DNA of 64,000 nucleotides from an uncultured Paraprevotella sp. (GCA_944320765.1 CALUIS010000002.1:62001-126000); one strand, 5' to 3'; counted from the first letter of the stretch, positions 52,748-61,341 are shown. Notes: a model not told the origin generated them from the letters alone. A program made the numbers and translations.

Positions 52748-53936
52748 AAATTATAGGATATTCAATGTCTTGATAAATAGCATATTCTCCCGTCATCCGG
52801 CATTCATCAGGATGCAAGATGACCAATTGGCAGAAGAGAGCCGCATAATCTTCAATACTACGCTTTTCCTTATAGTCATACCTCAAAATGAATCCAAACA
52901 AATCATAGCTTGATGCCAGAAACGCATTCCATACTTCTGCGGCATCCACCTCCTTCAGCTGTTGAATATGCTCTTGCAAATCTTCCTCTGTCAAAGGGGC
53001 GGCTTCTGTCCTTGTGGTTTTCTGTGTGCCATTGCGCTCGGCAATCCGCTTCAGCAACTTTACGACCTGTTCATTTTCTCTCAGCATTCCTAAAGACAAG
53101 CGAACCTTGTTGTATTGGCGCGATTCCATCCAAAGAGGATTCCTTTCTTCCAGCACCTGCACAAGGTTTGTGTCAGTCTTGATAAGCAGCTGGTCTTGCA
53201 GGTATTTCAATTTCCGGATCTTTTTATAAAGCTGATTTTGCAGGTCAATCTGGTTGATGTAGAAAATAATCTGTCTGTCAATCTCCATTAGCGCATGATA
53301 GGCTTCAACAAAATCATGCTTCACATCGCTACAAGTCTTTGCCATGTGCGGATCGTTAGCCATGATAAAAAATGCATGCTCATTATCCATTAACTTTTCA
53401 CATTCACGTATCATTGCGCGAATGCTATGACTCTTTTCATCCAGGTTCTGCAGCTTCTTCTTCTTAATGATATAATTGGGTTCTTGTTTATAGGCATTAT
53501 CCATATTACGCTTCAAGTCTACCACATTTTTCAAGGTCCTGAATCCGGTCTTTTTTAAAAGTTGCCGAACATTGTCCTGATATCCGGCCTTGCGGTTAGA
53601 GTTCGTCTCTTGCAGGAAATATCCGATATACTCTTTCAAAGTGTTGATGCACTCCTGTACGCTCAATACGCTAATTTCCTCGTTGACATTCAGCACTTCC
53701 TCAAAGAAATTCAAATAATCACTCTCTATTTCAACTGCATTGCCAGACTCTACCAGTACGCCATATTCTACCAACTTCCTTAACCTAACTTCATTTCCTC
53801 CGACAAGGTCAATGGCAAGCCCCAGCGGAAACTTCATAAGTTTCCGTTTCCCAAACATCTCACTCAGCAACTTTTGCTCACGCGAGAGCGTTTTGGTCAG
53901 TTCTTCTATACTCCTAAAATGTGTCAGGACATCCAT
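52737..53936 (-). CDS. jetA: JetA/MksF-like kleisin subunit of a Wadjet-type system
   Basis: This 399-residue protein is the first Jet gene. An N-terminal winged-helix region (about 1-100) is followed by coiled-coil and helical segments and a C-terminal winged-helix-like part, which is the MukF/MksF kleisin layout. It should clamp the JetC heads and hold JetB. I cannot decide between Wadjet types I-III from sequence alone. Its start lies 4 bases past the stop of a small upstream reading frame. Confidence 0.75.
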   Translation of the reverse strand: MDVLTHFRSIEELTKTLSREQKLLSEMFGKRKLMKFPLGLAIDLVGGNEVRLRKLVEYGVLVESGNAVEIESDYLNFFEEVLNVNEEISVLSVQECINTLKEYIGYFLQETNSNRKAGYQDNVRQLLKKTGFRTLKNVVDLKRNMDNAYKQEPNYIIKKKKLQNLDEKSHSIRAMIRECEKLMDNEHAFFIMANDPHMAKTCSDVKHDFVEAYHALMEIDRQIIFYINQIDLQNQLYKKIRKLKYLQDQLLIKTDTNLVQVLEERNPLWMESRQYNKVRLSLGMLRENEQVVKLLKRIAERNGTQKTTRTEAAPLTEEDLQEHIQQLKEVDAAEVWNAFLASSYDLFGFILRYDYKEKRSIEDYAALFCQLVILHPDECRMTGEYAIYQDIEYPIIYAE

Positions 53937-53940
53937 ATAT

Positions 53941-54177
53941 TTAAAACTCTGTGACGGGTACTACATTTATCGTATAACCGTCTTTCTCTATTGTGCGTTT
54001 GTCATTGTAAGTCACAATAACGAGATTATCACACTTTAATTCTCCGGCACATTCAACAATCTTATCCATATTCAGGATAGACATCATCCAGTATGCGCAT
54101 GGCAAATAAGTCCATCCCGTTCTTTGTGTTGGTTTAGAATGATTGTTTTCATATTCCACACTGTTGTTCGGATGCAA
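53941..54177 (-). pseudogene. C-terminal remnant resembling DUF4143 AAA ATPases, or small leader gene of the jet operon
   Basis: This 78-residue frame ends CDNLVIVTYNDKRTIEKDG then YTINVVPVTEF. I recall this closing pattern (NLLIVTYDEE, then TIxVIPAWKW) from DUF4143-type ATPases, whose P-loop part is absent here. It lies 4 bases upstream of jetA on the same strand, downstream of a TAATTTTG box. It may be a dead tail that now leads the jet transcript, or a functional small protein. The former is more likely. Confidence 0.45.
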
Positions 54178-54216
54178 TATTACTGATTTTTATTCAAAAA
54201 AGCGATATATACTGCA

Positions 54217-54224
54217 CAAAATTA
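54217..54224 (-). promoter_or_regulatory. possible -7 box for the jet operon
   Basis: The minus strand reads TAATTTTG, about 40 bases before the small leader frame. No -33 TTTG is evident. Confidence 0.4.
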
Positions 54225-54379
54225 AGAGTTCTGTTGCGCTTTCATAAGACGTGTGATGGCTGCCGGCTTCTGTATGCGTGTTGGGTCTTGATTACGGGAA
54301 CTCAAGACTGCTGACGGTATTGAGCTTTAAGCAAACATAAATTGAGCCGTAAAACAACATGGCTGAGGAATAATTGCCA

Positions 54380-54387
54380 TAACTTTG
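54380..54387 (+). promoter_or_regulatory. -7 box ahead of the chimeric remnant
   Basis: TAACTTTG, 31 bases before an ATG at 54418 that is out of frame with the downstream chimera. It looks like the intact promoter and first codons of a gene whose body was deleted. Confidence 0.45.
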
Positions 54388-54729
54388 CGGCAGGAAACTT
54401 TTAAAAGAACAGCGTTATGGCAAACCTTGCCCATCATTGGCGTAACCAAACCTCACCATGTGGAAGATGCGGTAAAAACCGCAGCTCTGCAGGCCTTCCT
54501 GTTCCATTATGGCGACGAGATGGCAGGCAAGGGCATCGGGCTTATCGTGTCGAGTGCCAGCAGCGGCATCAGCGGCGTGGAGGCGGATGCGGAGCGGTTG
54601 ATTCCCGGCGGCAAGTTCCTGTCGTCCAGCTTGTGGGTACGCTCATCGCAGGCTCCCAATTGCCACAGCATGATAGCTGAATGGCTGGATGAAATCAATT
54701 ATCCGGGATTGACTGCTCCTGAAGAATAA
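54385..54729 (+). pseudogene. aldo/keto reductase-flavodoxin chimeric remnant
   Basis: One 114-residue frame joins two unrelated ends. The first part, LPIIGVTKPHHVEDAVKTA, is the C-terminal NADPH-binding signature of aldo/keto reductases. The next part, GKGIGLIVSSASSGISGV and onward to MIAEWLDEINY, is the C-terminal half of a flavodoxin-fold protein. Neither has its N-terminus or active-site residues, and the apparent start falls inside a promoter box. Two deletions in a former oxidoreductase cluster explain it. Confidence 0.7.
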
Positions 54730-54756
54730 GAGTATCAACGATAAAAGCATACAATC

Positions 54757-55584
54757 ATGAGAACAATTATTTGCATTGCATTCACACTATTAATGATTAC
54801 ACCTATGGCTAACGCACAGACAAAAATCAAGCAGACTGCCGGAAGAGAGCAGTTGGGCGATTTCGCGCCCAAGTTTGCGGAACTGAACGATGACGTGCTT
54901 TTCGGCGAAGTATGGAGCCGGACAGACAAACTCGGCTTGCGAGACCGGAGCATGGTTACGATTACCGCACTTGTCAGTTCGGGCATTACGGATTCTTCCT
55001 TGACATACCACTTGCAGACCGCCAGGAAGAACGGCATTACCCGTACCGAGATAGCGGAGATACTGACACAAGTCGGCTTCTATGCCGGATGGCCCAAGGC
55101 ATGGGCTGCATTCCGTTTAGCCAAAGACGTATGGACGGAAGAAACGGAGGCAGCGGACGAGAAAGCAAAATTCGAGCGGGAGATGATATTCCCCATCGGC
55201 AAGCCCAATGATGCGTATGCCCGATACTTCATCGGGCAAAGTTACCTGGCTCCGGTATCTTCGGAACAGGTCGGCATCAACAATGTGACGTTTGAGCCGG
55301 GTTGCCGCAACAACTGGCACATACATCACGCCACGAAGGGCGGCGGACAACTGCTGGTCTGCGTGGCAGGCACTGGCTGGTATCAGGAATGGGGAAAGCC
55401 CGCACGCTTGCTCCGTCCCGGCGATGTGGTCAACATCCCTGCCGGGGTAAAACATTGGCATGGCGCCACAGCCGACAGCTGGTTTGCCCACCTTGCCATT
55501 GAAGTGCCCGGAGAAAAGACAAGCAACGAATGGCTTGAACCTGTAACAGATGAGGAATACAACAAACTGCAGGAGGAGGAATAA
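54757..55584 (+). CDS. exported carboxymuconolactone decarboxylase family-cupin fusion
   Basis: This 275-residue protein has a signal peptide (1-21, ending MANAQ). A carboxymuconolactone decarboxylase/AhpD-like domain follows at about 35-125 (RDRSMVTITALVSSG, EIAEILTQVGFYAGWPKA). It lacks the CxxC of AhpD peroxidases. A cupin barrel spans about 165-260 with metal ligands in NWHIHHATKGGGQLL and GVKHWHGA. The fusion is known in Bacteroidota; its substrate is not. It is the only intact gene between remnants and is 27 bases after the chimera. Confidence 0.85.
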   Translation: MRTIICIAFTLLMITPMANAQTKIKQTAGREQLGDFAPKFAELNDDVLFGEVWSRTDKLGLRDRSMVTITALVSSGITDSSLTYHLQTARKNGITRTEIAEILTQVGFYAGWPKAWAAFRLAKDVWTEETEAADEKAKFEREMIFPIGKPNDAYARYFIGQSYLAPVSSEQVGINNVTFEPGCRNNWHIHHATKGGGQLLVCVAGTGWYQEWGKPARLLRPGDVVNIPAGVKHWHGATADSWFAHLAIEVPGEKTSNEWLEPVTDEEYNKLQEEE

Positions 55585-55586
55585 GC

Positions 55587-55722
55587 GATGAAAACGGAAA
55601 AGTGGACTACAACAAGTTGAAGCCCGTCCTGTTTGAAATGCCCACCTGATTCTTACCTGCGCACAGGCGGGATGATTGGCAGATGCACCCGGGCGGGCAA
55701 GGAATATCGGGAAATGGCTTGA
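55587..55722 (+). pseudogene. flavin reductase-like C-terminal remnant with a frameshift
   Basis: From 55587 one frame reads NGKVDYNKLKPVLFEMP and then stops. Shifting by one base it continues DSYLRTGGMIGRC and GKEYREMA to a stop at 55720-55722. The combined text resembles the end of FMN-binding flavin reductase family proteins (KPVLFEMP, YLRTGE, GK). No N-terminal part exists. It is thus a decayed gene tail. Confidence 0.55.
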
Positions 55723-55750
55723 TTGCCCCGGCATTCTGCCGTCCACGCAT

Positions 55751-55816
55751 CAGTACTCTCCGCAAAGTACCGGAGTACTCCCACGAGAGTACTCCGGTAC
55801 TTTGCGGAGAGTACTG
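55751..55816. repeat. 66-base perfect palindrome with 30-base arms
   Basis: Arms 55751-55780 and 55787-55816 are exact reverse complements around the loop CCACGA. Each arm is itself built from AGTACTC near one end and GAGTACT near the other, with GTAC three times per arm. No T-run follows and no gene overlaps it. A hairpin or cruciform is expected. The rest of 55585-55976 holds the flavin-reductase remnant and the TetR promoter. Confidence 0.9.
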
Positions 55817-55870
55817 CCGTAGGATGAGGGGGCGGGAAGACGATACAGCGGAACGCGTTATCCGCGAAGG

Positions 55871-55967
55871 GTTAATGAAAGTTAAACCAAGCGGATTTCC
55901 ATAGGATCCTTTGGCTGTTTACAGCCCATCCTTTATCTTTGCGCCGAAGTTAACACGGAAGTTAAAC
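55871..55967 (+). promoter_or_regulatory. promoter and repeated GTTAA sites upstream of tetR
   Basis: TTTG (55910-55913), 20 bases, TATCTTTG (55934-55941) form a full promoter. GTTAA followed by GTTAAAC occurs on both sides: 55871-55887 and 55949-55967, with starts 10 and 12 bases apart. These could be operators for the encoded TetR protein. Confidence 0.6.
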
Positions 55968-55976
55968 ATTGGAGTT

Positions 55977-56591
55977 ATGAGCAAGGGAGACAACACGGAG
56001 CAAGCTGTCTTGCAGGCGGCGGAGGCGGAATTCCTGGACAAGGGTTTCGCGTTGGCCAAGACGGTGGACATCGCCCGCCGGGCAGGGGTGACCCATGCGA
56101 TGCTGCATTACTATTTCCGTACGAAAGAGAAACTGTTTGAACGGATTTTTCAGGAAAAGGCCAATGCTTTGGCCCAGTCGTTGAGGACCACGTTTGACGA
56201 TGGCAAACCGTTCCTGAAACAGGTGGAGGACCTGGCCGGGGCGCATTTTGATTTTTTGTCCCGTAATCCTACTCTTCCTATGTTCATTTTGAACGAAATC
56301 CATCTGAATGAAGAACGGCGGAAGGTGTATCTGCCCATGCTGGTGGAGGCCTTGCAGGACACGATACGGGATTTAGGTCTGTTGTTGGAGCAGGCGTTGA
56401 AGCGCGGGGAGGTACGTCCGGTCCGCACGGCGGACTTGTTGTTTTCCATGGCTTCGCTGAATGTCATGACTTTTGCGGGATTGCCTATTGCACGGCAGGC
56501 GTTCGATATGGATGATGAGGATGTGCGGCAGTTCGTGACGCAGCGTCGTGCGGAAAATATAGAAACCATTTTAAGCCGTTTAAGGAAATGA
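55977..56591 (+). CDS. TetR/AcrR family transcriptional regulator
   Basis: This 204-residue repressor has an N-terminal helix-turn-helix (about 10-57; TVDIARRAGVTHAMLHYYF with FRTKEKLFERIF). A C-terminal ligand-binding helical domain follows. It heads an operon of efflux genes, overlapping tolC by ATGA, and probably represses it until a drug or bile-like ligand binds. The start ATG 55977 follows GGAGTT, a reasonable ribosome site. Confidence 0.9.
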   Translation: MSKGDNTEQAVLQAAEAEFLDKGFALAKTVDIARRAGVTHAMLHYYFRTKEKLFERIFQEKANALAQSLRTTFDDGKPFLKQVEDLAGAHFDFLSRNPTLPMFILNEIHLNEERRKVYLPMLVEALQDTIRDLGLLLEQALKRGEVRPVRTADLLFSMASLNVMTFAGLPIARQAFDMDDEDVRQFVTQRRAENIETILSRLRK

Positions 56592-57847
56592 GAATGAAAC
56601 GTTTTTGCCTGTTCTTTGCTGTGGCCGGCCTCTTCCAGGGAGGCGTTTCCGCCCAGCTGACCTTGGAGGGATGCCAGCAGGCGGCCCGGGAGAATTACCC
56701 TTTGGTCCGTCAGCTCGACTTGATAGAGCGGACGCGGGATTTCACGTTGGAGAACGCTTCGAAGAGCTGGCTTCCGCAGCTGACGCTTTCCGGAAAGGTT
56801 TCCTATCAGTCCGACGTGACGAAGATGCCTCTGGCCATACCCGGCCTGGAGTTCGGGTTGGACAAGGACCAGTATCAGGCCGTGCTGGAACTGAACCAGA
56901 CGATCTGGGACGGCGGCGCGGCCCGGCAGCGGAAAGAGGAGGCACGTGCCGGAGCCGATGTGCGGAGCGGACAGGTGGAGGTGAACCTTTATACTTTGCG
57001 CGACCGCGTGAACCAGCTCTTTTTCGGCATTTTGCTGATAGACACCAGGCTGGAGCAAAATGCGTTGTTGCAGGGACAACTGGCGCGGAACTATGAACAG
57101 GTGCAGGCTTGTGTGGAGCAAGGGACGGCCACTCCGGCGGATTTGGATGCGGTGAGCGTGGAACAGCTGGATGCCCGACAGGCGGAGGCTGAGTTGCGAA
57201 TGAACCGCAAGGCTTATCTGGAAGTGTTGGGAATGCTGACCGGAATGGAGGGCTTGGAGAACGAAACCTTGGTGCGCCCTGCAGGTCGGACGTCTTCCTC
57301 TGCGGAACTGCTCCGTCCGGAACTGTCGCTTTATGCTTCGATGCGGAAACAGCTGGACGTGAGGGAGAAAGGGCTGGACACGGGAATTATGCCCCGCCTG
57401 AGCCTGTTCGCCCAAGGGGCTTACGGCGATCCGGGGCTGAATATGCTGAAAGGGGGCTTTGAGCCGTATTACATCGCCGGGGTGAGGCTGAGCTGGAACA
57501 TCAGTGGCTTTTACACCCGGAAGAATGACAAACGATTGTTGGACGTGGACCGGAGTGACATCGACGTGCAGGAGGAGGCTTTCCGGCTGGAGAGACGGAT
57601 GGAAACCGCGCAGCATCGGCGGACGGTGGAACGGCTGGACACCCTGATGAAGAATGATGACGAGCTGCTCCGTTTGCGGGCGAACATCCGGAAGGCCGCC
57701 GAAGCCAGGGTGGAGGAGGGCACGCTGACCGTGACGGAAATGTTGCGTGAGGTGCTGGCCGAGGACCAGGCGCGGCAGACCAAAGCCTTGCATGAGATGC
57801 AACGCCTGCAGGCGTTATATGATATGAAGTATGTGTTGAACCATTAA
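56588..57847 (+). CDS. TolC family outer membrane efflux protein
   Basis: This 419-residue outer-membrane channel subunit has a signal peptide (1-23, ending GVSAQ) and two repeats of long helices typical of the outer membrane efflux family (LTLEGCQQAARENYP opening; KASEARVEEG late). It trimerises to form the exit duct for the ABC pump encoded downstream. It shares ATGA with tetR; an alternative ATG lies six bases later. Confidence 0.9.
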   Translation: MRMKRFCLFFAVAGLFQGGVSAQLTLEGCQQAARENYPLVRQLDLIERTRDFTLENASKSWLPQLTLSGKVSYQSDVTKMPLAIPGLEFGLDKDQYQAVLELNQTIWDGGAARQRKEEARAGADVRSGQVEVNLYTLRDRVNQLFFGILLIDTRLEQNALLQGQLARNYEQVQACVEQGTATPADLDAVSVEQLDARQAEAELRMNRKAYLEVLGMLTGMEGLENETLVRPAGRTSSSAELLRPELSLYASMRKQLDVREKGLDTGIMPRLSLFAQGAYGDPGLNMLKGGFEPYYIAGVRLSWNISGFYTRKNDKRLLDVDRSDIDVQEEAFRLERRMETAQHRRTVERLDTLMKNDDELLRLRANIRKAAEARVEEGTLTVTEMLREVLAEDQARQTKALHEMQRLQALYDMKYVLNH

Positions 57848-57857
57848 AACGAAGTAT

Positions 57858-58784
57858 ATGAAGTCTGGAAGAATGGCATATTGGCGGCGGGGATGCCGTC
57901 TGGCGGCAGTCATGATGGGAGGCATCCTGTGGGTCGCCTGTGGCCGTGGAAATGAGGATTTCGACGCATCCGGCATTTTCGAGTCCACGGAGGTCGTCGT
58001 GTCCGCCGAGGCGAACGGCAGGATTGTGGCGTTGGACGTGGAAGAAGGCGACGAGCTGGAAGCCGGGCAGCAGGTGGGGAGCGTGGATTCGGTGCAGCTT
58101 TACCTGAAGAAGGTCCAGCTGGAAGCCAGTGCGCAAGGCATCGGGAGCAAGCGGGCGGACATCGCCAAGCAAGTGGCGGCCACACGCGAACAGATTGCTA
58201 AAGCGGAACGGGAACGGACACGCTGCCGGAACCTGCTGGCACGGGATGCCGGCACGCAGAAACAGCTGGACGACGCTGAGGCGCAACTGGCTGTCTTGAA
58301 GAAACAGCTGGAAGCCCAGCTCTCCACTTTGGAACGGACCAATCAAGGCGTGAGCGACGAGCAGCGGGCGGCGGAAGCGCAAATCATGCAACTGGAGGAC
58401 CAGCTCCGCAAATGCCGCGTCGTGAGTCCGGCGTCCGGGACGGTGCTGGCCAAATACGCCGAGGCCGGGGAGGTGACGGCGGCCGGGAAGCCCTTGTTCA
58501 AGCTGGCAGACCTGCGGCACGTTTTCCTGCGGGCCTACGTGAGCGGCTCACAGCTTTCCGAGGTGAAGGTGGGGCAGTCCGTCAAGGTGTATGCCGACGA
58601 AGGGGAAGACGGGCGGCGGGAGTACGCCGGACGGGTGACCTGGATTTCCGGCCAGGCCGAGTTTACGCCCAAAACCATCCAGACACGGGACGAACGGGCC
58701 AACCTGGTGTATGCCGTGAAAATCGCCGTGGAGAACGACGGGTTGCTGAAACTGGGGATGTACGGAGAAGTGAAATTCCAATAA
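57858..58784 (+). CDS. HlyD family periplasmic adaptor, lipoprotein
   Basis: This 308-residue membrane fusion protein has a signal sequence with lipobox-like LWVACGRG (Cys about 33), a split biotinyl-lipoyl domain (VSAEANGRIVALDVEEGDEL and later VVSPASGTVLAKYAEAGE) and a coiled coil between (about 85-185). It links the inner-membrane ABC pump to the TolC protein. It overlaps the next gene by one base (TAATG). Confidence 0.9.
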   Translation: MKSGRMAYWRRGCRLAAVMMGGILWVACGRGNEDFDASGIFESTEVVVSAEANGRIVALDVEEGDELEAGQQVGSVDSVQLYLKKVQLEASAQGIGSKRADIAKQVAATREQIAKAERERTRCRNLLARDAGTQKQLDDAEAQLAVLKKQLEAQLSTLERTNQGVSDEQRAAEAQIMQLEDQLRKCRVVSPASGTVLAKYAEAGEVTAAGKPLFKLADLRHVFLRAYVSGSQLSEVKVGQSVKVYADEGEDGRREYAGRVTWISGQAEFTPKTIQTRDERANLVYAVKIAVENDGLLKLGMYGEVKFQ

Positions 58785-60250
58785 TGGATATGGAACCGAT
58801 CGTAAGCGTGGAGAATGTGTCGATGCGGTTCGGCCGTGTGCAGGCGTTGGACGGCGTGTCGCTTGAGGTGCGGCGCGGCGAACTGTTCGGGCTTGTCGGG
58901 CCGGACGGGGCGGGGAAAAGCACGCTCTTCCGCCTGATGGCCACCTTGCTTTGTCCGGAGCGGGGGCGCGTCACGGTGGACGGGTTGGACACGGTGAAGG
59001 ACTACCGGGCGCTTCGCCCTCGGTTGGGCTACATGCCGGGACGCTTTTCCCTCTATCCCGACTTGACGGTGGAGGAGAACCTGGACTTCTACGCCACGCT
59101 TTTCGGCACGTCGGTACGTGAGAACTATCATCTGGTGGAAGACATCTACCGCCAGCTCGAGCCTTTCAAGACGCGCCGTGCCGGACATCTCTCCGGCGGG
59201 ATGAAACAGAAACTGGCCTTGTGCTGCGCTTTGATACACAAGCCGGTGGTCTTGTTGCTGGACGAGCCTACCACGGGGGTGGACCCCGTGTCGCGCAAGG
59301 AATTCTGGGAAATGCTCCGCCGCCTGAAGGAGGAAGGCATCACCCTCATTGTCTCCACCCCTTATCCGGATGAAATCCGGTCTACCGACCGCATGGCCTT
59401 CTTTGACTCTGGGAAGGTGAGGGGAACGGACACACCCGCGGTCATGATGGAGCGGTTTGCCGACATCCTGTGTCCGCCCGGCCTGACACGGAAACCGGCT
59501 GACGCGCAGGCGGAACATGTCATCGAGGTGAAGGACCTGACGAAACGATTCGGCACGTTCACGGCTGTGGACCACATTTCTTTCAGTGTGGACCGTGGAG
59601 AGATTTTCGGGTTCCTCGGCGCGAACGGGGCGGGGAAGACCACGGCCATGCGTATGCTCTGCGGCTTGTCGTATCCCACTTCTGGAACGGGGCGCGTGGC
59701 CGGCTTCGACATCAACACGCAGCAGGAGCAAATCAAAAGGCGCATTGGCTACATGAGCCAGAAGTTTTCCCTCTACGACGACTTGAAAGTGTGGGAGAAC
59801 ATCCGCCTTTTCGCCGGCATCTACGGATTGCCGGACAAGGTGATAGCCTCGCGGACGGAGGAGGTGCTCCGTACGTTGGGACTGCAAGCGGAGCGGAATA
59901 CGCCGGTAGGCTCGCTTCCTTTGGGATGGAAGCAGCGGCTGGCTTTTTCGGTGGCCACGTTCCATCGGCCGGATATCGTGTTTCTCGACGAGCCTACCGG
60001 CGGGGTGGACCCGAAGACGCGCCGTCAGTTCTGGGAATTGATTTATCAGGCTGCCGACCAAGGGACGACGGTCTTTGTCACTACGCATTATATGGACGAG
60101 GCTGAGTTTTGCGGGCGGGTGTCCATCATGGTGGACGGGCAAATCCGCGCGCTGGACACGCCGGAGGGGCTGAGACGGACTTTCGGAGAGAAAGACATGG
60201 ACGGGGTGTTTCACCGCCTGGCCCGCGAGGCCACACGTAAATCAGATTGA
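58784..60250 (+). CDS. double ABC-transporter ATPase (YbhF-like)
   Basis: This 488-residue protein contains two fused nucleotide-binding domains. Domain 1 has Walker A GPDGAGKST at about 40, signature LSGGMKQKLAL and Walker B VVLLLDEPTTGVD. Domain 2 has Walker A GANGAGKTT at about 285, an altered signature (LPLGWKQRLAF in place of LSGGQ) and Walker B IVFLDEPTGGVD. The degenerate second signature is typical of this efflux type. It energises the two ABC-2 permeases that follow. Confidence 0.92.
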   Translation: MDMEPIVSVENVSMRFGRVQALDGVSLEVRRGELFGLVGPDGAGKSTLFRLMATLLCPERGRVTVDGLDTVKDYRALRPRLGYMPGRFSLYPDLTVEENLDFYATLFGTSVRENYHLVEDIYRQLEPFKTRRAGHLSGGMKQKLALCCALIHKPVVLLLDEPTTGVDPVSRKEFWEMLRRLKEEGITLIVSTPYPDEIRSTDRMAFFDSGKVRGTDTPAVMMERFADILCPPGLTRKPADAQAEHVIEVKDLTKRFGTFTAVDHISFSVDRGEIFGFLGANGAGKTTAMRMLCGLSYPTSGTGRVAGFDINTQQEQIKRRIGYMSQKFSLYDDLKVWENIRLFAGIYGLPDKVIASRTEEVLRTLGLQAERNTPVGSLPLGWKQRLAFSVATFHRPDIVFLDEPTGGVDPKTRRQFWELIYQAADQGTTVFVTTHYMDEAEFCGRVSIMVDGQIRALDTPEGLRRTFGEKDMDGVFHRLAREATRKSD

Positions 60251-60252
60251 AT

Positions 60253-61341
60253 ATGAAACAATTCTGGGCTTTTGTCAAGATAGAGTTTTTCCATATCTTC
60301 CGCGACCGGCGGACGATGCTGATTCTGCTGGGAATGCCGGTGCTGCAAATCATGCTTTTCGGCTTTGCCATCACCACGGAAATCAACCACAGCCGGGTGG
60401 CGGTACTCGACCCCTCGAAAGACGCGGCCACCACGCGCATCACGGAGCGGATAGAGGGCAACCGCTTTTTCAGCGTGGTGAGGGAGCTGGTGTCCGCCTC
60501 CGAGGTCGAGACCGTGTTCCGCCGCGACGAGGCGGACATCGTGGTGGCCTTCACGCCGCAGTTTGACGAGAACCTGCGTACGGGCGAGGCCGGCGTGCAG
60601 CTGGTGGTGGACGCCACCGACCCCAACACGGGCAACGTGACGGCCGGCTACATGCAGGGCATCATCGGCCAAGCCTTGCAGGACGGGCAGGAAGGGAACC
60701 TCACGGTGCAGACCCACCTGCTGTTCAACCCCCAGATGAAGAGCGCGTACAATTTCGTTCCCGGCGTGATGGGGCTGATACTGATGCTCATCTGCGCCAT
60801 GATGACGGCCATTTCCATCGTGCGGGAGAAGGAGACCGGCACGATGGAGGTGCTGCTGGTGTCGCCCATCCGCCCCATCTTCATCATCCTGGCCAAGGCC
60901 GTGCCTTACCTGCTCCTCTCGTGCGTCAACCTGGTCACAATCCTGTTGCTGTCGGTCTATGTGCTCCATGTGCCGGTGGCGGGAAGCCTCTGGGTGGTCG
61001 GCCTGCTCAGCCTGCTGCTGATTACGGTGGCCTTGTCGTTGGGCCTGCTCATCTCGTGCGTGGTGGGAAACCAGGTGGCGGCCATGTTGGTGTCGGGTAT
61101 GGGACTGATGATGCCGGTGATGTTGCTTTCGGGGATGATATTCCCGGTGGAAAGTATGCCGCTCGTGCTGCAATGGATATCGGACATCATTCCGGCCCGC
61201 TGGTATATCCAGGCCGTCCGGAAGGTGATGATTGAGGGCTTGGGCTTCGGGGCCGTATGGCGGGAGGTGCTGGTATTGTCCGGCATGGCGATGTTGCTGG
61301 TGGCGTTGAGCCTGAAGAAGTTCAAGGTCCGTCTGGAATAA
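60253..61341 (+). CDS. ABC-2 type permease (YbhS/YbhR-like), first
   Basis: This 362-residue inner-membrane permease has one N-terminal helix, a large periplasmic loop (about 50-170) and five C-terminal helices, the ABC-2 layout. EKETGTMEVLLVSPIRP near residue 195 is the family coupling signature. ATG 60253 lies just after the ATPase stop. It pairs with the next gene to form the transmembrane channel. Confidence 0.9.
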   Translation: MKQFWAFVKIEFFHIFRDRRTMLILLGMPVLQIMLFGFAITTEINHSRVAVLDPSKDAATTRITERIEGNRFFSVVRELVSASEVETVFRRDEADIVVAFTPQFDENLRTGEAGVQLVVDATDPNTGNVTAGYMQGIIGQALQDGQEGNLTVQTHLLFNPQMKSAYNFVPGVMGLILMLICAMMTAISIVREKETGTMEVLLVSPIRPIFIILAKAVPYLLLSCVNLVTILLLSVYVLHVPVAGSLWVVGLLSLLLITVALSLGLLISCVVGNQVAAMLVSGMGLMMPVMLLSGMIFPVESMPLVLQWISDIIPARWYIQAVRKVMIEGLGFGAVWREVLVLSGMAMLLVALSLKKFKVRLE

